A DNA stretch of 64,000 nucleotides from Ixodes scapularis (Eukaryota > Arthropoda > Arachnida > Ixodida > Ixodidae). Below the pieces are notes generated by a model, which did no database searches, was not told where the DNA came from, and was given only the letters and a program-made list of their open reading frames with translations. A program made the translations under genes and the position numbers. Location: the NCBI RefSeq assembly GCF_016920785.2, contig NW_024609835.1, forward strand, positions 170,930,995 to 170,994,994, read 5' to 3'. Shown one piece after another: positions 10,123-18,960 of the stretch. Positions within the stretch are counted from its first letter, which is position 1, and the number at the start of each line of letters is the position of its first letter.

Positions 10123-12975
10123 TCACAACTTCTCCCTAATACCTTGAAGTGATTCTTTCAATTTTTTTAAAGAGTCCACAGCATAGATATCATCTGGTAA
10201 ATTGTTGAAAATAAATGGAACGTAAAAATTTCGCACTCTTTTCCCGTACTTTGTTTCTACGAAGGGCACTTCAAACCGCTCAACACGCCGAAGAGGTCTA
10301 CATAAGACGCGAGGTACCTTAAAAGTATCGCTCCACAAGTATTTTAGAACAACCGTGTGTACAAGCAAAGGATAAAAAAAAGGCAAACCCAAGCATGTTA
10401 GCATTTCTTCTTCAGTTTGTGACGTTGCACCGTACATTATGCTTTTAAATATTCCTTTTAAAACTGAGTCAATTTTTTTGCCCCATAGTCCTGGGCTGTG
10501 ACCAAAAATAGTTATTCCGTAGCGTAACACACTGTATGCTAAAGCGTGAGTTATTGTCTTTTTGGTTGAAATGGGTATTAGGGATTTGGCATTATACAGA
10601 AAACAGGATACTTTTCGCAGTTTTCTACAAAGTTGTGATAAATGGGCTTTCCACGACAATTCACTCTCAAATTGTATTCCTAGATAGTTAACTTGATCAA
10701 CATAAGACACAGGACGACAGTCGCAAGGTGTACACCGAGATGTATGCATATAAAGTGGATAATCGGTAGTTATAAGTTTAAGTGGGTTATGAAAGCAAAG
10801 AAGCTTAGTTTTATGTATATTGATCGTGAGACAATTAGCTCTAAACCAGTCATGTAGGCGACAAGTGTCGTCTTGGAGTAAAGTGATTCCTGCAACATAA
10901 TCAAGGTGTTGCGATAGCAATACCGTGTCATCAGCGTATTGAAATAATTTACATGAGGAAACTGCCCTGGACATATCGTTTACAAAAATGTTAAAAAGGA
11001 GAGGTGACAAAACGGATCCCTGAGGAACCCCAGCTTTTAAGCTAACTTTGGAGCCTCGGATATTCGCTATGGAAACTAGTTGTGTCCTTCCCGACAAAAA
11101 GTTCTGAAGTAGTGAAAGGAATGGGCCGCGGAATCCAATGTTTTGCAATTTAGTTAGTAAAATATTATGACTCACGGTATCGAATGCCTTGGCCACATCA
11201 ATAAAAAGTGCGCAAGCAACCTGATGCTTCTCAAAGGTATGATTCAATTCATCAGCAAAATCTTCTAGAAGTGGCTGGGTCCCACGTCCACTGACAAAGC
11301 CATATTGAGTTGGCGATAGAATGTTAAAGCGATCAAGAAACCCCGTCATAGATTGAAGGATATGTTTTTCTAAGATCTGGACTATACAGGGTAAAATAGA
11401 AATTGGGCGGTAATTGTCAAGCTTCTTGCGCTCTCCTCCTTTAAATAAAGGCTCTACAAGTGCAGTTTTTAAATCATCTGGGATAATCCCGGAAGAAATA
11501 AAACCATTTAACATATAAAGAAGCACGTGTTTTATAGAATTATAATTGCGTTGCAAGTCTTCTGCACTGATGCCATCTATGCCAGGCGCCTTGTTTGTTT
11601 TGAAACTGAAAAGCCAAGTTCGTAGATCAAGCTCGGTCATTTGAGGAAGGAAAGCCGAGGAAACATTAGACTCTAGATATTCTGTAGAGAACGTAGCATC
11701 GTTAGACGCTACTCCAGAAAATTTAGCAAAAAACTTGTTGAAGTCCTCAGCCACTGTCGTATTAAGATCAAATACTTTCTCAAGTGAATCATCAATGGAC
11801 CTTCTAACACTAGAGCCACGCAACTGATTTAGTAAACGCCAAGTTTCACGAATATTTGACCTTACCTTAAAAAATCTCTCTCGGAAGTATTTTCTTTTAG
11901 CGCACCGGATAAGCGCATTTACACGATTTCGCGTAGCGCGGAATTCTATTTTTAACTGAACATTTTTAGGAGAACGTCGGCATTTAGCCCATAAAGCATC
12001 TTTATACTTAATGCATGACAAGATATCCCCTGTTAACCACACTTGTGCATTTTGACACCGCCTGACAGTAATAACCTTTTTGGATTGCTCCCTGAAAGAG
12101 CCGAATTGATTTCTAAACGTACTGTAAATTTCAACGGAGTCTTGAATGGACAACAAACTATCCCAATTATAGGCCTTAACTAACTTATCAAACCTTACTT
12201 TATCAATTATTTCAACTCTTTTTGCTTTTGTTTTAACGCTAAGTTTTGATGTAAGTTGACACGCAACAAAGTAATGGTCCGCTAGTTTTTGTTCTATTAC
12301 AGCTGACTGCGCAACGACATTTGCGGCGCGTACGCTAATATGGTCAAGACATGAAGCAACGAGATGATCACCCAGAAGTTCCTCTCGAGTCGGAGCTAAA
12401 ATCAGTTCTTCTAGACCAAACTCCGCTAATAAATTCAGGTAGTCACAAACAAGGAAGTTAATGGGTTGAAGGGTGTCAATATTAAAATCACTTATCATAC
12501 AGATGTCGACGGACTGAAATTTACTAAGTGTACCTCTGAGTTCTTCCAAAAAGTTTAAAGCATTAGATGACGGAGGTCTGTACAGTGCCAATAACAACAA
12601 CGACCACTCAGAATTCCATAACCTTAAGGACAAAGACTCGCAATGAAAAAAATCTACATCAAAGTTTTCAGTACACCATGAATCTTTAACGAATATCGCG
12701 ATTCCTCCTCCTCGACCAATCGGTCGTGTAAGAAAAAATGATTTATATCCCGGTATCTGAAAGGCACTACAAAACTCTTCTTTAACATTGATCTCTGTTA
12801 GCACAAAAACATCAATTATTGACATCACACTGTTGATAGTTATTACAAACTGGTCCCAATATTTACGAATACTCCTAATATTTACATGTAATAGGCCAAG
12901 AGCAGTATCGTTGACTGGGCTCAAGAGACGTTGAAAAGAAGAAAAATCTGAACATCGATGAAACTGTACTTCCAT
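10123..12975 (-). CDS. ORF2 polyprotein: endonuclease and reverse transcriptase (E3)
   Basis: An uninterrupted 950-codon frame from a true ATG. The N-terminal ~235 residues are an APE-type endonuclease: HVNIRSI, LTEIN, then SDFN at about 162-165 where GDFN is usual, a CLDHI motif, and LADHYF where SDH is usual (E8 has the same ADH form). The RT domain follows, with KAPGIDGI, YRPISILP, FIDVAKAFD, GVPQGS at 649-654 and the catalytic YADD at 680-683, all intact. The C-terminal ~200 residues are a conserved family-specific region. The protein would nick target DNA and reverse-transcribe element RNA onto it. Closest to the CR1/L2 group by layout. The matching ORF1 is broken, so the copy is probably not autonomous. 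Confidence 0.88.
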   Translation of the reverse strand: MEVQFHRCSDFSSFQRLLSPVNDTALGLLHVNIRSIRKYWDQFVITINSVMSIIDVFVLTEINVKEEFCSAFQIPGYKSFFLTRPIGRGGGIAIFVKDSWCTENFDVDFFHCESLSLRLWNSEWSLLLLALYRPPSSNALNFLEELRGTLSKFQSVDICMISDFNIDTLQPINFLVCDYLNLLAEFGLEELILAPTREELLGDHLVASCLDHISVRAANVVAQSAVIEQKLADHYFVACQLTSKLSVKTKAKRVEIIDKVRFDKLVKAYNWDSLLSIQDSVEIYSTFRNQFGSFREQSKKVITVRRCQNAQVWLTGDILSCIKYKDALWAKCRRSPKNVQLKIEFRATRNRVNALIRCAKRKYFRERFFKVRSNIRETWRLLNQLRGSSVRRSIDDSLEKVFDLNTTVAEDFNKFFAKFSGVASNDATFSTEYLESNVSSAFLPQMTELDLRTWLFSFKTNKAPGIDGISAEDLQRNYNSIKHVLLYMLNGFISSGIIPDDLKTALVEPLFKGGERKKLDNYRPISILPCIVQILEKHILQSMTGFLDRFNILSPTQYGFVSGRGTQPLLEDFADELNHTFEKHQVACALFIDVAKAFDTVSHNILLTKLQNIGFRGPFLSLLQNFLSGRTQLVSIANIRGSKVSLKAGVPQGSVLSPLLFNIFVNDMSRAVSSCKLFQYADDTVLLSQHLDYVAGITLLQDDTCRLHDWFRANCLTINIHKTKLLCFHNPLKLITTDYPLYMHTSRCTPCDCRPVSYVDQVNYLGIQFESELSWKAHLSQLCRKLRKVSCFLYNAKSLIPISTKKTITHALAYSVLRYGITIFGHSPGLWGKKIDSVLKGIFKSIMYGATSQTEEEMLTCLGLPFFYPLLVHTVVLKYLWSDTFKVPRVLCRPLRRVERFEVPFVETKYGKRVRNFYVPFIFNNLPDDIYAVDSLKKLKESLQGIREKL

Positions 12976-13031
12976 TTTTCGAAGTGGTAGTTATCTCGCC
13001 TTATTTTCAAGCCATTAAGAAACGAAACAAA

Positions 13032-13648
13032 TTAGACAATCTTTTTCAAGTCGACCATCCGATAGATGCGCACTACAGGCGAGCTTTCTGACTTCTTCGC
13101 AAATAGCTTCCCAGTTTTCACCCAAGTGAACTTATATTGCTTGACCCTTGCCCTCTCACGCACCATCCAAAAGAGTTCCCTGTTCCTTCGCGTTAGATTC
13201 TCGTTCAGGTAGAGTTTTGGCAACGAACTGTCTGCCGCCAAGGTACGCAGCTCACCTCGTGTGGCAAGCCACTGCTCTCTTAGTGACACGGATGCCAATC
13301 TAACCAGGACAACTGGAGGGCCATCGCGTCGAGAAGGCAGACGATGCACTGCCACTATGTCATTTGGCCGAAAGTCACCAAGGCCTAGCTTACACGCCAA
13401 CTCACTGACAACGGAGACTTAATTTTCAGTTGGGGATTGAGGAAGTCCATGTATCTCGATGTTTGAGAGACGACTGTACTGTTCACTGTCATTGAGCTCT
13501 TCTTGCAGGTGCTCGATTATCTGAGATTGCTCCGTTACCACTGTTTTCAGTGATGTGGTTTCGCTGCGCAGTTCGTTTATAGCTGCTGCGTTGTTCGTGG
13601 CTGTCGACAGCACAGAGTCGTACTTAGCCGAGAGAAAGGCGATGGACT

Positions 13649-13650
<2 letters not shown>
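13032..13650 (-). pseudogene. ORF1 protein C-terminal half with one in-frame stop (E3)
   Basis: Two pieces in the same frame are separated by a TAA at 13419-13421. The first piece has a coiled-coil-like segment and NIEIHGLP. The second has VHRLPSRRDG, LYLNENLT and FTWVKTGKLFAKK, the RRM-like plus C-terminal fold of L1/CR1-type ORF1 proteins. E8 ORF1 aligns across the stop, so it is a point loss and not a boundary. The N-terminal zinc finger is cut off by the microsatellite. Confidence 0.8.

Positions 13651-13652
<2 letters not shown>

Positions 13653-13680
<28 letters not shown>
13653..13680. repeat. (AAT)n microsatellite, ~9 units
   Basis: 3' tail of E4 and the 5' edge of E3. Confidence 0.9.
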
Positions 13681-14546
13681 CATTTATTTACGCAGGATGT
13701 ATTCAGGACGGCAATAGGCAGGTTCGTCGAAGCCAGCAGGGGCTTGCAGGACTGAACCTAAGTAGCAGTGGTAAATAAGAGAGTTTTGGTAAATAATAAA
13801 ATAAAGCAGAAAAACACCACATGGTTTCTTCAGTTGTGAAAACTAAACAAAAATGTCAGTCAGAAAGTTATTGTCAGAGTCAAGGAAACAAATATACAAT
13901 GCAAATATAAGCTATTTTTCTAGTAGAAGGGAAAAAAAAAGAGGTATGGCTAAGTTTCAGTCGTATCGTATAAGAACTTGATGATAGAAGGAGTCATACA
14001 CATGCACACACACGCAGATACGCGCACACACAAATACACAGACATTACACAAAAAAATGTTGACTCGAAAAAAGATTCATGTGAGGAAGCAGCACCAATT
14101 ATGACGAAACCAAAAATGAGATATTATAAGGCCTCTTCATCGATGGAAAGTGTCCGGAGTGCCTTTTTGAGTTTCTTTTTGGAAGTAATCTCTGAAAGGC
14201 TTGGGGGCAATAGGTTAAAAATCTGAGGGACGTAGTACGAACGCATATTTTTGCCGTAGCGGGTATAACATATCGGAGTGAGGAATCTTGAAGCTTTCCG
14301 CAAGTTTCGTGAGATGGGGCGTGGAGGTTTAAAATCGTCTTTTCAGTTGTAATTGAGCACAACTGTTTCCAGAAATAGGGACTGAAAACTTGGCATTGAT
14401 AGTGTTTGAAAGAGATCTAAGTCCGAAAAATCACGCTTGTACCCCACGCTTCTCAGTATTCCCCTCAGGACACTGTTGATTTTCTTTTGCCATAGTTTGG
14501 AGCATTTACCAGAAATAGTTATGCCATACCGCAAATTGGAGTAGGC
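13681..14546 (-). mobile_element. E4: short 5'-truncated family A copy
   Basis: The 3' end carries the family A block around 13720-13760 and a CA-rich patch (13990-14045). Upstream is the last ~140 codons of ORF2. The 5' end is cut at the microsatellite at 14547. Confidence 0.8.
14124..14545 (-). pseudogene. ORF2 C-terminal remnant with in-frame stop (E4)
   Basis: Encodes LRYGITISG, INSVLRGILRSV and, after a TAA at 14343, RYGKNMRSYYVPQIFN in the same frame. These match the C-terminal region of E3 and E8 ORF2, downstream of the RT catalytic core. The upstream poly-Leu reading is microsatellite translation. Confidence 0.8.

Positions 14547-14620
<74 letters not shown>
14547..14620. repeat. (TAA)n microsatellite, ~25 units
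   Basis: 3' tail of E5 and the 5' edge of E4. Confidence 0.95.
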
Positions 14621-14627
<7 letters not shown>

Positions 14628-14759
14628 ATTCAACATTGCAAATATAACCACTTTAGTCTCGGGTCTGGTCAAAGCAGCAGAGGCTTGTGGGACCAGATCC
14701 AGCATTTGGTGTGGCAGACCGGATATTCACACGGACTCACATTGCCGTGAACATAGGGG

Positions 14760-14761
<2 letters not shown>

Positions 14762-14811
<50 letters not shown>
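14762..14811. repeat. (CA)n microsatellite, ~24 units
   Basis: Pure CA dinucleotide run inside the E5 3' UTR. Confidence 0.95.
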
Positions 14812-15198
14812 TCAATGTTTGATCAGAGTACAGGCGAAAAGTCAGAGTTGGTGTTTTAGTCGTGTTTGTATGTAGCGTAAAGATGAGTCATAAAAAAAAA
14901 GCACTGGATGGCACACACTTTCGCGCACGAAATTACGCAAAAATGCAACAATAAATATCGTATTGGAGACACGAATGTATCTTGCTGAGTCAGGCAAATT
15001 CACTCAGGGTGTGTTCACACAAAAAAACAAAATGCATAGGAACAAATAGAAAATTTCACACAATACATCCACTAGTCACGTTGTGTGTCCAAAAAAAAAT
15101 AAAAAAAGTGCTTTAGTAAAAAAGAAAAGAAAAAAGAATGACACAAGGGAATATGCAATATGTAAGGACAAAGAAACAAGAGTTAAAAGCAGTAAAGT

Positions 15199-15850
15199 TC
15201 ACTGTCTATACACGTCGGAGATCGAGCTCCTCAGAAATTTCTTTAATGTCTTGTTTGAAGTAAGGAGAAGCAAAGAATCAGGGACTTCATTAAATATTTT
15301 TGGGACATAGAATGAGCGAATACTTTCACCATAATGAGTTCTTATCCGTGGAATTTGAAAACGCGGAGCAGATCTCAGATCACGAAGTGGACTGGACGAC
15401 ACTTTGAACTCACTTCCCCAGAAGTGTCGCCAGATAACAGTTTGGAGAAATAGTGAGTGGAAACAAGGTAACTCGAGAGTGGCAAACAAGTTGTCACAGG
15501 ATAGAAAGTCTTTGCTATATGCGACACTTTTCAAAATTCCTTTTAGAATACGATCAACTCTCAGATGCCAGAACTGAGGACAGTTAAAAAAAACAGTGAT
15601 GCCGTATCTGAGTATGCTGTAGGCTAACGCGTGCGTAATGCTTTTTTTAAGTGACAATGGTAGAAATCCTTTTATATGGTAAAGCAAGCAAGAAACAGTT
15701 CTCAATCGTTGGCATATATAAGACATGTGTGTGTTCCACGAAAGATCACAGTCAAAGTTAAGGCCTAGGTATTTCACTGAGTCCACATACTCAACAGGTT
15801 TACAATTATCACATGAACAGCTGGAGTCGTGTAGAAACAGTGGAGATATA
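15199..15850 (-). pseudogene. ORF2 C-terminal remnant (E5)
   Basis: An open frame of about 215 codons to a stop at 15199. It contains YLGLNFDCDLSW, LRYGITVFFN, DRILKGILKSVAY and RTHYGESIRSFYVPKIFN, collinear with E3 residues after the YADD box. No start codon of its own and no catalytic residues. The frame is clean, so this copy may be younger than E4. Confidence 0.82.
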
Positions 15851-15964
15851 TAATATTTAATAATAATAATAATAATATTAATAATAATAATATATAATAA
15901 TACTATATATAATAATAATAATATAATAATAATATATAATAATAATAATAATAATAATAATCAA
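15851..15964. repeat. Irregular ATA/TAA microsatellite
   Basis: Mixed TAA, TATA and ATA units ending in three AATC units beside E6. Probably the composite tail region of E6 plus older AAT repeat. Confidence 0.85.
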
Positions 15965-18761
15965 TCAATCAGTCTTTATTATACAGTGCCCAGGAACAAC
16001 TCTGAGGTCTTGGTGCTGGTACACTGGTGGATAAAAAAAACAAAAAACACTATACACATCTCCGTAGAAAATAAGATACATTTTTAGCATAATACTAGGC
16101 AGTGCACTAGTAATTAGTATAATGAAATAAAAACGAGGCAGTAACAGTAGAGACTGAACACAAGACCGAAGGACAACAAGTGCACCACCAGAAAACACGA
16201 CATGGAGATGACGACATTCGGACATAACAGAGCAATTCAGCAATGCTCATCCTGCACGGGCAAGTTTTTAATAGAAAGGACAAACGTCCTGTAGCAAGGG
16301 TTGAAAATATCAAGTTTTTCAGAGTAATGATTCAAACGCTGAGCCATTCTCACAATTGGGTTTACCGGACTATGTTTCGTTCTAGAAACATAAAAAGATG
16401 ACAGAAGACGAGTAGGCACACGTGGGACCCTAAGGCACAGTTCAAATAACAGGCTCGGAGAATTGATGAGTCCGTGCAGCGTTTTAAACAAAAATAGAAA
16501 GTCCGCGTTCTCCCGACGCCGGTGCAAGCTAAGCAAACCAACACGCTCTAACGCAGACTCATATGTTAAACAGTGAACATCATCCTTTATGTAGCGATGT
16601 TTAAAGATAGAAACAAACTTTTTTTGCACACGCTCGATCTCCAAGGAGTGACTTTTAGAAATTCCATTCCAAACAACTGATGCATATTCTAACTGTGACC
16701 TGGATAGCGAGCAGTATAACGTGATAAAAGCCGTCGGGTTTTTGAACTCCCTGGTTAAGCGAGAGGCAACACCCAACATTCGCAAAGACGAGTTAACCAG
16801 CCTACCAAAGTGATCAGAGAAACGCAACCCAGAATCAACATTGACTCCCAGATCTTTCATCACACTTACTCGAGACAAAGTCTCTCCTTGAATATTATAT
16901 GCAAAAGAGATATTGTGAGTTTTCCGAGAGAGCGTCATGACCTTGGTTTTGGACGGGTTCAAGAAAAGGTCATTTTCAGAGCACCATCGGTAGAAAGATC
17001 ATGCATCTTCCTGGAGCTTAGCACAATCGCGTTCAGTAACGATTTCTCGATAAATTTTTATATCGTCAGCATATTGCAGGAATGAAGAATTTAAAACAGC
17101 AAAAGGGACGTCATTTACGAAAATTGTGAACAGAAGGGGTCCTAAAACAGATCCCTGAGGAACGCCAGAGCGAGTCCTGTACAACGAAGAGTTCATGTTG
17201 TTAACCCGGACATATGCCTCTCTCTCTGACAAGTAGCTTTTTAACCAGTCATGTACTGAGCCACATACTCCATAGGAGGAAAGTTTGGATAAAAGAATAA
17301 TGTGATTGACTACGTCAAAAGCCTTACTTAAGTCAAAGTAGACAACGTCTAACTGACCTCTGTTACATATTACACGAGATGCAGCAGACATAAAGCTAAC
17401 AAGATTGGTAGTTGTTGATCTGCCGCTCATAAAACCATGCTGTTGGGAATTGCTAAGTTTCGAAATTTGAAAGACAGGAATTGATGAACTACCATTTCAA
17501 AGAGCTTAGAAAATGGAGAGAGAAGAGAAATAGGTATATAGTTACAAATATCACCTTTTTTTCCCGACTTTAAGACTGGAACAGCAGCAGCGACTTTCCA
17601 CGTTTCAGGAAAGGTTCCCAACCTTAACGAGTTGTTAAATATAGAGCACAGTACCGACGTGAATATGTCGTGATACGTTTTGAGAATCGCAGAGGGAATG
17701 CCGTCGGGCCCTACTGATAATGTTGCTCTCATTTTCTTAATACAGGATCGTACGGACTCCTCATCAACATTAATGCAACTTAACAAGTCACCAAATCCAT
17801 CTAAGTGAGGCAGCGCAGGTGCAGAACGCTGCGTACTATCCCTGTAGACGGACCTAAAATGCTCAGCAAATAACTCAGGCACGGACTTCAAATCGCTTTC
17901 GTGATTATCCAGGACAATCTTCGACTCGATATGCCTCCCAGAACGTGAATTAATGTACCTCCAGAATTTCTTCGGATTATTGACAAGATCTGATGAGCAA
18001 CGATGAGCCCGGCGGTCGCGATCTAGGACAGTCTTACATTGCTTTCTGCAGTTCTTGAATTCTACCTCCCACTTTAAAAGGCCACTTTTCTTAAACTTCC
18101 TGTGAAAGAAGTCCTTTCTTTTCAGTAGTGTTTTTAGCTCACTGGAAAACCAGTTAGGAAAGCGAGATTTAGTAACTGTCCTTAACGGAATAAAAGTATC
18201 CATGGCCTTCCGAACAGTTTGCGTGAAGAGCATGACCTGGTCATTCACATCAGGCGACTCCAAGATCAATGCCCAATCAAAACTCGTGAGGTAATGATGC
18301 ATCCCGACATAGTCCCCTGCCGACAGATTATATGAGGTGTGTGGCGGGGAATCACCAGAATGAGCACGAACAGAGAAATTCTCGAAAGAAAGTACTATAT
18401 CAAGTGCAGGATGATATGTATCCTGAGGAACTAATGGCAGTTCACCCCGTGCTACACGCACACTGTCCATATTTGAGAAGCATAAATCTAGAGCATTAAA
18501 TTGGTGATTCAGAACATTATTGTGTTGTTTGAGATTTAAGAAAGAAGAAAAGTTTAAGAGCTGGGTGCCTTTTTGCCTGCAGTAAAAGTTGTCCGTAAAA
18601 ACATCAAGCTGCGGCCAGTTGACTCCAGGAGCATTAAAATCCCCCAAGATTAAGACCTCGCATCCCTGTAAGTCATTCACTGTATTCTCTATGCCAACAA
18701 GACAACTATGAAATTCATCTGGCGGTGTCTGGGGAGGGAGGTAAAATAAACCGATTAAAAC
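15965..18761 (-). mobile_element. E6: 5'-truncated non-LTR copy, family B
   Basis: The 3' UTR starts with CAGTCTTTATT beside AATC repeats, and a GTGCCCAGGAACAAC-like block is shared with E7. Upstream is ORF2 from about residue 130 of the endonuclease. The 5' cut lies at the microsatellite at 18762. Confidence 0.82.
16237..18761 (-). pseudogene. ORF2 of family B, one frameshift and one stop (E6)
   Basis: Opens within the endonuclease (LFYLPPQTP, then LILGDFNAPG) and continues through a linker to RT motifs MRATLSVGPDGIP and YIPISLLSPF (Arg to Ile compared with YRPIS). The frame shifts near 17430. The next piece holds YFDLSKAFD, GVPQGSVLGPLLF and an intact YADD box. A TGA at 16999-17001 interrupts the frame shortly after, and the last piece (SKTKVMTLS to the C-terminus) resumes in the same frame. 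CR1/L2-group enzyme, inactive in this copy. Confidence 0.82.
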
Positions 18762-18814
18762 AATAATAATAATAATAATAGTAATATTAATAATAATAAT
18801 ATTTATTTATGAGA

Positions 18815-18882
<68 letters not shown>

Positions 18883-18920
18883 TTTATGCATGAGAAAATA
18901 ATAATAATAATAATATTAAT

Positions 18921-18959
<39 letters not shown>

Positions 18960-18960
18960 G
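18762..18960. repeat. Compound (AAT)n plus (AATC)n microsatellite
   Basis: Long AAT runs are interrupted twice by similar snippets (ATATTTATTTATGAGAG and ATATTTATGCATGAGAA), then about nine AATC units. The snippets may be ultra-short 3' ends of further truncated insertions. On the minus strand the AATC run reads as a GATT-type tail of E7. Confidence 0.85.

Larger units (their letters stand above)
9926..13652 (-). mobile_element. E3: non-LTR retrotransposon, family A, complete ORF2
   Basis: From high to low coordinate: partial ORF1, a 56-bp gap, complete ORF2, a short 3' UTR with the family A block, then the (TTA)n tail. The 5' end is cut within ORF1 by the microsatellite at 13653. Confidence 0.88.
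14621..15850 (-). mobile_element. E5: 5'-truncated family A copy
   Basis: Long 3' region (14621-15198) with the family A block and an internal CA microsatellite, then the end of ORF2. The 5' end is lost in the AT-rich microsatellite starting near 15851. Confidence 0.8.

Noticed and set aside
8407..14620. Poly-Tyr, poly-Leu, poly-Asn and poly-Ile reading frames
   Set aside because: They are translations of TAA/AAT microsatellites and only extend neighbouring retrotransposon frames artificially.
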